From positions 15,796,564-15,860,563 of the forward strand of contig JALGQZ010000009.1 in the NCBI GenBank assembly GCA_023105745.1: DNA of 64,000 nucleotides, in the 5' to 3' direction. Within the stretch, counting starts at the first letter, position 1, and the number at the start of each line of letters is the position of its first letter. The DNA is from Austropuccinia psidii (taxonomy: Eukaryota > Basidiomycota > Pucciniomycetes > Pucciniales > Sphaerophragmiaceae). Under the pieces are notes generated by a model. It was not told where the DNA came from, did not search any database, and worked only from the letters and a program-made list of their open reading frames with translations. Below, piece by piece: positions 35,054 to 45,400 of this stretch. Both the position numbers and the translations under genes were made by a program.

Positions 35054-36026
35054 AGTGAGGCTTATATTTTAATTTCTTTTTTTTGAAATATCCTTTTTGT
35101 ACTTATTTAATTGGTTTTTTCATTGATTTTAGTGTCAGACAACGTGTTAAGAAAAGAAAACATTGAAACAGCCCCAACAGTAACCAGCATTTTTCCTGCC
35201 AATACTGTTAATTCTGATCATAATAGTACTATTATTGTGACTCAGAATATTCAACCAGAGCCAATTTCCTCTGAATTAGTCAACTTGGAAATAAGCAATA
35301 CTCTTCAGAAATCCAAAGATTTGTCCACTCGTGAGTTTTTTGATGTAAAATCACTATTTTAAGCCTTTTTAACCATAATTATGCCTTCAACCAGGTCAGG
35401 AGCCAGCTATAGCCCCTCAAGCAGCTCCCAGAAAGGTAATAGACGTGATTATGGCAGAGGCCAATCAGGTACAGAAGGAAAAGGGTCAGTTGATGACTCC
35501 CAAACAACTAAAATGGGTCATTCTGAAGCTGATAATACCATTTTACCTTCAAAAAGAGCTGACACCGCCACAACAAGCCTCAGTGGACATATACAAAGCC
35601 AGCCACAATGCATACAACAATGCACTTCAGCTCAAGGAGTACCAGATCCTTGCAGACCTGTGGAAGAATTGCATGAATTCTTACCTGACTGTGAGAAAAT
35701 TCCTGGGCCATCCCAATACTTTCAAATTGCTCAATGGATGGCATCCATTGATGGAGAAGAAAAACATGATGCTTTTGACACTAGAATGGAGGAAAAACAA
35801 CCCTCCACCACCCAAACCAGTGCTAAAAACAGCCCCATTGACCACCAGCAGCAATTCCAATGTGAAAAAGCAGCCACAAACTCCAAAAAAGAGCAAAGGG
35901 AAGGCACTAGCCTCAAAACCGTACAACCAGGGCTACAGACCCCTAAAGATTCAACAGGATGCCATGCAAAAGGTATTTCAGATACCCAGAACCATGATGG
36001 AATTACAAAAGAAGGAGGAAGCCTGA
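35054..36026 (+). CDS. spliced accessory protein (ORFx) of A2, overprinted on gag
   Basis: This is a predicted two-intron frame. Intron 1 (35055-35132, GTGAGG to TTTTAG) joins an A to TG and so creates the ATG (MSDNV). Exon 2 (35133-35330, 198 nt) encodes an Ser/Thr/Asn-rich segment ending SKDLST. Intron 2 (35331-35394, 64 nt, GTGAGT to ACCAG) contains the gag ATG at 35381 within it. Exon 3 (35395-36026) reads in the +1 frame relative to gag, through VIMAEANQVQKEKG, VDIYKASHNAYNN, WKNCMNSYLTVRKFLG, LLNGWHPLMEKKN, a proline run and a lysine-rich stretch, to a helical end (QQDAMQKVF, TMMELQKKEEA). Total 831 nt, exactly 276 codons plus stop, with no stop in frame, although gag itself is broken in this copy. 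Exon lengths and phases repeat in A1, A3 and (different sequence) B1. No domain recognised; possibly an RNA- or Gag-interacting basic protein. Confidence 0.6.
35055..35132 (+). other. predicted intron 1 of ORFx, creating the start codon
   Basis: 78 nt, GTGAGG...ATTTTAG. The preceding base is A and the following bases are TG, so splicing yields ATG. The same pattern occurs in A1 (2268-2345) and A3 (53691-53770). Confidence 0.5.
35331..35394 (+). other. predicted intron 2 of ORFx, containing the gag ATG
   Basis: 64 nt. Donors in the three A copies are GTGAGT, GTATGT and GTAAGT, all valid despite sequence change around them; the acceptor is ACCAG in all three. The gag ATG (35381) lies 12 bases before the acceptor, so splicing removes the gag start. 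Confidence 0.62.
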
Positions 36027-36206
36027 TTCAAATATGAAAAATGATTTCTGAGACTTTGAATTGTATTCCAGAGTTGTATAAAGCTATTATTGACGTAAAA
36101 AGTCATCTTTCTGATAAGAATACATCTATTTGGGACAATCTTAAAACAAATAACTTGAGTCTGAGCCAAAAAATTGATACAATTAAATGCTTTGAAAGAC
36201 TTTTAA
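35381..36206 (+). pseudogene. gag: A2 gag, N-terminal part (interrupted by A3)
   Basis: Gag begins MPSTRSGASYSPSS at 35381. It is Gln/Ser/Thr-rich at first, probably because this stretch is constrained by the overlapping accessory frame, then becomes Asn/Lys-rich and helical (VKSHLSDKN, LKTNNLSLSQK). A TCA to TGA change creates a stop at 36035. The frame is cut at 36206 by A3 after CFERLL and resumes at 55722 with RTIKTSNKDN, in frame once the TTTAA duplication is collapsed. The true start is supported by conservation of MPSTRSG in all three A copies. Confidence 0.85.
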
Positions 36207-37990
36207 TGTAAGGTGTGGGTATGAAACTTTGATTAAAAATCAAGTACTTTTCCTGTCCTCAAAATTTGTATAAGGTAAAAAATCAATTAAAAATAGTAAG
36301 AAATATTATTTTCAAGAGAAAACACGCCAAATTTATTGTTTATAACTTTATAATTATAAAACAATAATATTATAAAGATTTACTGTTTTACGAACAAGAA
36401 AAAGTTATCCAAAAATACTCTACAAGAGATATTTAAGGCTACAAAAGAAATTTCTTCAAGAGCACTTTCAATTGGAATTAATTGAGCAAAGAACCGCAAG
36501 CAATTAATTGAAGAACAAGGTCTTTAAAAAGAATATTAAAGAGAAAACACGCCCAAAAGTGACCAGAGTGAATTTGGAAACAAAGTGACAAAGTTTACAG
36601 TGATGAAAGGTGCTTTAATTCAATTTTGGGGTGGTTCAGGCGTAAAAATGATTATAAGGATTTTTTCGCGTGGTTAAAAGGTTTAAAATGATTTAAAAAA
36701 GGTGGTTGGAATCTTTTATTGATTGGTTTAACAGTGTCTAAACTACTTATAAAAGGAAAATATTCTAACATGAAGAGAAAAGTGGGGCAAAGAAGACCTT
36801 CTTTTATAGCCATCAATTCTCTTACTCCAAAAGTAAAATTTACTCTTGTCAGTTGTGAAAAACAGTCTGAAAACTGAAAAGCCAATTATGGCATTGTTGA
36901 ACCCTGGTTTAAGCCATTTTTAGCCATTTTACACCCTTGAATCAGCCATTACTATAGCAATACATGGTCTAGAGCCTTCAAAACACGTCAGAATGTGTGT
37001 AAGAGGCGTAGAAACGAATTAAAACTGTTTTTTACTATGATTGTTCTATCTTAAGGGTAGTTTTACCCTCTTGGCAAAAGCTAAAGCTACCCCAGTTGGT
37101 ATCAAAACCTCATCATCAATTGAGTCCACAGACCCTGTAACTCAATTCCAAGCCAAAAGTGATGAACTTTTGCGTGAATTTTGACAGCCCACGCCTGTCA
37201 GCAAGGATTTTGGGGGTCTAGCTCCCCCTTAGAGCTGGAGTTCATTTCCCCCCCCAAATTTAATCTTTCCAATTTATTTTTCCTTTAGTTCCTCATCATG
37301 TATTATACTTATAACTTACATATGCAATTCAATTGAATTGTACAGTACAATACAGTAATAATTGATACCTCATATGTAAATCAAAGTTCACTTATGTAAT
37401 ACACGTGCACATTTCGACATTTCAATTGAATTCAATTGAAAATACTTCAATTCCTCATAACTTCTAAACTAAACACAACACCTCAATTTCAACACAAAAA
37501 TTGATGGTTAACACCACATTTGATGTGAATTAAATTAAAGTTTTGAGGATTTTCAACTTTTGTATTGAAGATACTAAACCTTAATTTAAGCTTATTTAGA
37601 GTTGAGTTACAAGAATTTCACTCAGAGGTGACCCCACCTGATTTTTTATGAGGAATCCAATGGTGAAATAATTTTTATATTTTTATTTATTGGATAAAAA
37701 CTTATAATTATTTTTCTTTAACTTTTTTCCAAATTTATTTATTTTTTTACAATTTTGTTAAAATTTCATTTTTACTTAATTTTTTCAAGTATAAATGTAA
37801 TTTTATAATTCCAAAATTTAATTTAATTGTCTTTTTAAATTGTAATTAAATTTTTTATTTTGAATATAATTTTATATTTATATTTTGATTTTTATTTCAA
37901 TAATATAAATAAATTGATTTTATTTATATTTATATGTTAATTTTGTATTTGTGGTCTTTTGGGTATATGAAATTACCTCTAAGGCTCATG
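36207..37990 (-). repeat. 3' LTR of A3
   Basis: 1,784 bp. The outer end is CATACCCACACCTTACA; the inner end has CATGAGCC in place of TGTGAGCC. It is followed by the polypurine tract. Confidence 0.9.
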
Positions 37991-38007
37991 TTCCCTCCCC
38001 CTGAAAG
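37991..38007 (-). other. polypurine tract of A3
   Basis: The minus strand reads CTTTCAGGGGGAGGGAA just before the LTR. Confidence 0.75.
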
Positions 38008-38013
38008 AGAATA

Positions 38014-39958
38014 TTACTTTGTAATATTGGTATTTTTAGTCTGTCTGAATCTCCTGAGAAGTTTATCAGCGTCAGGTATGTCTTTTTCTCTTGTTCGGTC
38101 TTCAGACAGATGTCCTGAGAAGGGGCTTTCATGGCATTTTTTTAGTACAAGATTGATTAATGACCTGTCCCCAACTGTCATGACACATGTGTGCTTGATC
38201 CTGTGATAAATTATACCATCCAGTAGGTGAAACCTTCCTTCATCATAAGATTTCTTCCATACTTCATCCAAGGCATGTATGAGAGAGTTGTTTTTACATT
38301 CTTTGTTCAGTATTTGGCACAAGATGCTACAGTTTTTATCTTGAGTGTAACTGTTTGTTACTTTTTCAAAGAAGGTGGTGTTCAAGTCTGTAACACTTAT
38401 TCCTTCTATTGGGATCTGTGGTGAAGCTTCTTCTGGAACATAAGCAGGATTATCAATACTATTTGGTAATGGCCATCTGCTAAGTCCATCTGCATTCTTA
38501 TGAATATTCCCATCCTTATGAACAATAGTCATATTACCTCTGTATTCTTGTATGGCTATCTGCCATCTGAGCATATGTTTGTTGGGTGTTTTCATGTTTA
38601 AAAGTGATTTGACAGCTGTACAATCTGTTATCACCTCAAAAACACATCCCTCTAACAAGTGGTTCAATTTCTCCAACGCCCAGACAAGGAATAGACATTC
38701 CATTTCACTTGCCCCATATCTGGCTTCAGTTGGTTTGATTTGCCTGGATATGAAACATATGGGTTCTTGTACAGGTTTGTCATTTATGATCTGAACTTGG
38801 TGAAGTGTGGCACCCAGTCCATCCCCTGATGCATCAATATACAGTTTGAAAGGTAATTTAAAGTCTGGCATCAGTAAGAGTGGAGCAGTGGTCAAGGCTT
38901 CTCTTAGAGACTCAAAGACTTTGACTCTGTCAACAGTCATTTCAAATACTGTGTCTTTGTCACACAACTTATAAAGTGGTCTTGCTATAGATGCAAAATA
39001 TTTAATGTGTTGCCTTTAATATCCTGCAAAACCTAAGAATGACTGAATTTCCTTCTTATTCTGAGGCATAGGTTTTAGCAATACTGCTGAAACTTTGTTT
39101 TTTTTAATTCCAAGGGATAAACCAGAAACAACATGTCCTAGTGCCTTAAGTTCTTTAAATCCAAAATGGCATTTCTTCAAGGAGATTTTCATGTTGACTG
39201 ATTGAATTTTTGTCAAACCTCTGGACAATCTGTTCATGTGCTCTTCCCAAGTTTTGGAACAGACAATAATGTCATCAATGTAAATGATCAACAATCCTTC
39301 TGAGAGTTCTTCAGGGAAGATTTCATTCATCATTCTTTAGAAGTGTGAAGGTGCATTTTTGATACCAAAGGGCATCCTCAAGTATTCATACACTCCACAA
39401 TGAACAATAATTCTCAAGTATTTTCTTGCTCTTGGTGTCACCACATTTTGATGGAATCCTTTAAGGGCATCCATAGTGGTTATATACACTGCTTGAGATA
39501 TTTGAGTAAGGGCAATTTGGATTTTTGGTATTGGGTATCTGTCTGGAACAGTGTAAGTGTTCAGAGCTCTAAAGTCCCCAACCATTCTGGATTTTCCATT
39601 ATGTCATGCCACTATGACTGGTGTAGTTATTTCTACTTCTTCATTGTGGCCTACTTTTCTTATTACACCAAGGTCCAGAAGATCGTTGATATGAATTTCT
39701 AGAGCTTCTCTTGATTTTGGACTTGCTGGTTATGCAGGTCTTCTTAAGAGTGGTGGATAAGGTCTCTCAATTTTAAGAATGATGTCAACTTCATGCCCAA
39801 TAATTGCTCCTAGAGGTTCTTTGTCTGAAGAAAATGCTCCTTTGCGGTCATACAAAAAGGAAGAAAGTTCATTTTCCTGCTTATCAGTCAGATGAAGGCT
39901 TATTTCAGCCTGATTTAACTGTTCAGACTTGAATTTCTCTAACTCTAAGTTGACTGAT
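38014..39958 (-). pseudogene. pol: A3 pol: RT and RNase H with integrase deleted
   Basis: From high to low coordinates: linker and RT entry (LRRPA, then a TAA), the RT palm with [38 protein letters not shown] and intact [16 protein letters not shown], then RNase H ([46 protein letters not shown]) and the start of the integrase zinc domain ([15 protein letters not shown]). This fuses in frame to [14 protein letters not shown], the normal end of pol, so about 1.2 kb encoding the catalytic core is absent. Stops: TAA after RRPA, TGG to TGA before HNGKS (about 39605), CAA to TAA after SHF (about 39335) and one near 39015. The last frame is 317 codons. The deletion ends share AGAGAAA, suggesting template switching or slippage. 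Confidence 0.87.
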
Positions 39959-41984
39959 TGTAAGGTTTGACTATGAAACAATAAGTAAAAATTACTAATT
40001 TATTACTTATTGTACTCTGAATGTCCTTATAATTGAAATAAATAAGATTAAAATAATAATAATAATAAAGAAATATTATTATTATGGCGTAAAAATATTA
40101 TATTATTAAATAAATATAATAATATAATTAATATTATATGAAATTATAATATTATAAATAATATATTAATATAAAATAATTAATATATTATAAAGCTCTT
40201 TATTATTGTTACCAACAAATAATAAAGGCGTAAAAAATTGTTTTTTATTAATAAATCACAATTAATAACAATAATATTACTAATATTAAAGTTATGAATT
40301 AATATAAATACTATTTATATTAATTAGAGAATTATTAATAGAGTAATAATAGAGAAATTATTATAATAAGAGAAAATAACCTACTTTTAACACTTAATAT
40401 AATAATTTTGAAGTATTTTACGCCCAAAAATATAAATACAACTTTTTCAAATTGTATTTACAATAAAAATAAAGAAAATTACAAATTATTCTGGATTTTT
40501 ACGTGGAAATGAGTTATTAGAGAGATTTTTAACAAAAACAATTAAATAAATGATTTAATCACGTCAAAATAGATGATTATAGCAAGGTGGCCTTTGGTCT
40601 TTAATAATATAACAGTTTTATATATAAAGAATAAAGAAATTACCTTTGATTTAATTGATTTAATGTTTTTGATGCGTCTGAGGGGAAAATAGAGTAAAAA
40701 GAGCTCTATTTATAGTAAATACCTCCCTCCTAGAGTCCAACAGGCTTCTAGTAGACGTGTACTGATCATATCCACTGGAATTGATCAATATTTTAAGGTT
40801 TGAGGGTGATTACATCATGATCAAACCATATTACATCATTATTACACCATTATTTAGAGTTATCACTATAACTCTAAGTGTGATGACATCAGAGGCTTGG
40901 CAGAACCCCAAATTTCGTGGATTTTATTGGTTTTAATCATAAACTAATAGTATTCACCAATTTTATCACTCTTAAGACTGTTAAACTTAATTTAAGGTTA
41001 CAGTATGTGATCATAACAGCTCAATTTAAGCTCAAACTTTGATCCTCAATAACTTTTAAGGTTTTCACGCTACAGCAATTCAGAGAGTGAATTCTGATAG
41101 CCTGACATAACCTTATTATTCTGCTAAGAGCTTTTCATTACATCATCAAAACTCTAATTTTGATGATTTTTCTTGTAACTCATCTTTTCTGTCAAAATTC
41201 AATATTTTAAACTTCAAACCTTGATTTCAGGGGGTTATACCCTGAATTTAATAATAAAAATTACATCATTCTTCTCGAATAAACTAGTAGAATCCAACTG
41301 TATACTTTTTTATAAGTTTGGACTACTTTCACAACAAAGTGGTCAACAGCTCTGTTGATTTTTATCAATATTTCCTCATAAGTCTTAACCTTGTTTATAA
41401 TTTGCAAAATAAAGTTCATATCTGTGTTCTTACAGTAATTACGTGGTAACTTTATTTTTGGTTCATAATTCTAGCATGTATAGTTTAGAAGATATTAGCT
41501 ATGATCACTGAATATATGCGTTGACCAAAAAAGTGCATATATTCAGGATAATTCCTTAAGTATTGATTTTGGGAATTAGCTTATTAATTGTTTTATATGT
41601 GAATTTTTGTGGGGAATCCACTGGTACAATTTATTTCACATGTTGTTTCATTAGTTTCTGAGATAAATAAGGTTTTATGGTTTTTATAAGGTATTATACC
41701 TTATAATTCCTTAAATATTGACTTTACAAATATGCCATAAAAGTGGTATATGTGTATTTTTCCATGGGGAATCCAATGGTATAATTTAATTTACATGTTG
41801 CTTCATTGGTTTTTAAGTTAAACCAATTTTTATACCAATTTATGGTATTTTTTGTATATTTAAGTAATTATTCTTAATGTATATTTATTCTAAGTAATTT
41901 TAATATAATTATATTAAAGTTATATTTATTCTGAGTCTTTTTTGTGACCTTATTGGGTATGTGGTCATATCTCAAAGGCTCACA
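39959..41984 (-). repeat. 3' LTR of B1
   Basis: 2,026 bp, TGTGAGCCTTTGAG...AAACCTTACA on the minus strand. The ends resemble family A LTR ends, but the interior differs. Confidence 0.95.
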
Positions 41985-42000
41985 TTCCCTACCACCAAAA
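41985..42000 (-). other. polypurine tract of B1
   Basis: The minus strand reads TTTTGGTGGTAGGGAA before TGTGAGCC. It is less pure than the A tracts. Confidence 0.65.
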
Positions 42001-42103
42001 AAAGATTGTACCACAATCTGATATGTGTGATTAGGGTATCATCCACTGTCCTACCTCTTCAATAGACTTTGTTAGTCTTGAAGCTCAATAATGCTTAACT
42101 TTT

Positions 42104-42405
42104 TTATTTTTCAGGTTTTCTTTCATGTCTGAATCTTCTTAGTAATTTATCAGCATTTGTTATATCTTTCTCAAGTAGCCATTCATCTTCTTGAGTTGAA
42201 TTCCTATACCTTACAAGGTATTCCCTTTCTTTTTTGTTTCTTGTCCTTCTTTCTTTAAGGACTTTTACTATTTTCTTACCCTCTCCTTCATCCAAGGGGG
42301 GAATCTCAAGTGGGGGTTTATTTCTTAGTGGAAATAACTCTTTGTCACTTGAACTGTAAGGTTTTATCAGACTTACAGGGAAAGTTGGGTGTTTGTTCTT
42401 AGTTC
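42104..42405 (-). CDS. C-terminal end of B1 integrase in a shifted frame
   Basis: Downstream of the 1842-codon frame the expected continuation appears in another frame. It reads [14 protein letters not shown], a proline-rich linker, [31 protein letters not shown] and [18 protein letters not shown]. Compared with A2, which has GAACTTAGCAATAAG, B1 has GAACTAAGAACAAA, one base fewer, near 42405. The end resembles the chromo-like tail of related integrases. It is either a recent inactivating deletion or a site of ribosomal frameshifting; a mutation is the simpler reading. Confidence 0.7.
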
Positions 42406-45400
42406 ACCTGTAAGTTCTAATTGCACAGCATTGGGTCCATGGAGTGCTTTTATCATAAATGGTCCTGCAAAGGAATCTTTCAATTTCTTTGGGCCTTTTA
42501 TGTTATTGAAATTAAGGGTTGATACTAAAACCAAGTCTCCTATTTTGAAATCAGGTGGTTTATGACTTTTATCCCATCTTTCTTTTGCATATTTAAAAGA
42601 ATCTTGCATGCATCTGTTTGCATGGTGTCTTGCTTTGTCAAGCATTATCTTGAAACTGCTTGCTGTTGGATGTATATCCACTAAGTCCTTTTTGAGGGTG
42701 TTATAAGGAAGTCTTGGATTCCAACCTTTCTCTAGCATTGCTGGTGTTTTGCCAGTAGAAGAATGGATTGATGTCTTATATGCCAGTTCAAGTGCTGGTA
42801 TTAGTGTACACCAATCATGGGTAAAACCATCAGAATCTTTGAATTCTAGCCCATAAGCACAGAATCTTCTGATCATATCCTCTAGGGTTTGTATCATTCT
42901 TTCTGCTAGACCATCAGTTTGAGGATGATAAGCTGTTGAGAATGATAACTTTGTCCCAAACAAGTTATGGAGGTTTGTCCATAATGCTGAAGTGAACTTT
43001 GGGTCTCTGTCACTTATAATATTTTGGAATAAGCCTGTGTGGCTAATTACTTTATTCCATATCATTATGGCTGTATCCATAGCTGTGTCATCTTTATGAC
43101 ATGGTAAGAACATGGGAGTTTTACTGTACCTGTCAACTAATACTAGGCATGCATTATAACTCCTGTCTCCTCCTGGAGGTAAGGCTGTTACCCAATCCAT
43201 ATGAACTATTTCCCATGGGGATTTTGGTTCTTGGATTTGGATCATCATTCCAAATTTCTTTCCTGTGGCTCTGTTGGCTTTTTGACATCTGTCACAGGTT
43301 TGGCAGTATTCTGCAACATCTTTCTTCCAATTTGGCCACCAAGAGCAGGTTTTCACCCTCTCTAGTGTCCTATCTTCTGAGAGATGTCCAGATGCAACAC
43401 TATCATGACACTCATGTAAAATAGTGTTTATTAGTGTTCTATCTGTTAAGGCCATAACACATGTGTGTTTTGTTCTATGGTAAAGGATTCCATCAAGGAG
43501 GTGAAATCTTCCTTCATCATATGCCTTTTTCCATATTTCATCTAGTTTTGATGAAAGTGATGGATCTTTGCAGTCTTTCATTAGAAGTTGGCTTAAGATA
43601 TGGCAATTTTTGTCTGTCTTATAGCTTTCTTTAACTTGGTTAAAGAATTCTGTGCCAATGTCTGTAACACATATTCCTTCTATATGGTGCTCTTCTTGTG
43701 GTACCCATGCTGGATTGTCAGGGGTATTTGCTAGAGCCCATCTACTAAGACCATCTGCATTTTTATGAATATTCCCAGATTTATGAACAATAGTCATATT
43801 TCCTCTATATTCTTGGATAGCAATTTGCCATCTCAGCATATGTCTATTTGGAGTCTTCATATTTAATAGTGATTTCACAGCATTACAGTCTATGATTACA
43901 TCAAATACTGTGCCATCCAAATAATAATGCAGTTTTTCTAAAGCCCATACTAGGCATAAGCATTCCATTTGGCTTGCTCCATACCTTGCTTCTGTTGGCT
44001 TTATCTGTCTTGAAATGAAACAAATTGGTCCTTCCACTGGTTTGTCATTGATAATTTGTGTTTGGTGAAGTGCAGCACCTAGTCCTTCTCCACAAGCATC
44101 AATGTACAGTTTGAAGGGTAGTTTCCAATCTGGCATCAGAAGAAATGGGGCATTTGTTAAGGAATTTTTTAATTCTTCGTATGCCTTGACTCTTTCTTCT
44201 GTCATCTCATAGACTGTTTGTTGGTCACATAGCTTATACAAGGATTTAGCAATCTTTGAAAAGTCCTTTAGATGCTGTCTATAGTAACCAGCAAATCCTA
44301 GAAATGATTGCATTTCTTTTTTAGTTTGAGGCATTGGTTTAAGTAGTACTGCTGCTACTTTATTTTTGTCTATGCCTAGACTAAGTCCAGATACCACATG
44401 TCCTAGTGCTTTTAATTCACTATATGCAAAATGACACTTTTTCAAGGAAATTTTCATATTCACTTGGACTATTTTCTGTAGTACCCTTTCTAGTCTTGTA
44501 AGGTGATTGTCCCAAGTTTCTGAGCAAACTATAATATCATCAATATAGATGATTAACCATCCTTCTGATAATTCTTCAGGAAATATGGTATTCATCATTC
44601 TTTGATAATGGGAGGGTGCATTTTTTATTCCAAAAGGCATTCTTAAGTATTCAAAAATTCCACAATGGACTATTATTCTTAGTAGTTTCTTGGCATTGTC
44701 TGTTAAGACATTTTGATGAAAACCCTTAAGAGCATCCATAGCTGTGATGAACTTAGCTTGTGACAATTGGGTTAATGTCTCATGGATTCTGGGTATTGGA
44801 TATCTGTCTGGAATGGTATAGGTATTCAGGGCTCTGAAGTCTCCTACCATCCTTGATTTTCCATTATGCCAAGTTATAATGACAGGTGTAGTAACTTCTA
44901 CTTGTTCATTATGTCCAACCTTTCTTAATACTCCAAGGTCCATTAATTCTTTAATGTGCACCTCTAGGGCTTCTCTAGCTCTTGGGCTGGCTGGATAAGC
45001 AGGTCTTCTTAATAAAGGTGGGTAAGGTTTTTCTACATTAAGAATTATATCCACTTCATGTCCAATTATGGCACCTAGTGGCTCTTTGTCAGTTGCAAAG
45101 GCATTTTTATACTTAAATAAGAGGTCAATCAATTTTTCTTTCATTTTTTCTGTTAATTCTTGATTGAATTCTGCCTCTCTGAGTTGTTCAGATATAAAAA
45201 GTTCTTTTTCTGGAATTTTTTTCTCATTCTTAATAACTGTGATTTGTTTTTTGTTATTTAAGAATCCAAACTTTTGTCTTTTATTATCTCCTATGGTAAA
45301 ATATCTATCCTTTTGGTTGGAGATATCTATACCATAGATTGATAAGTAGTCATTCCCAAGTATGAAATGATTACTAGTACAGTTGTCCATTACTACAAAC

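Noticed and set aside
40020..40420. AT-rich block as a centromere or replication origin
   Set aside because: It is part of the B1 LTR and is repeated at 48,700-49,100.
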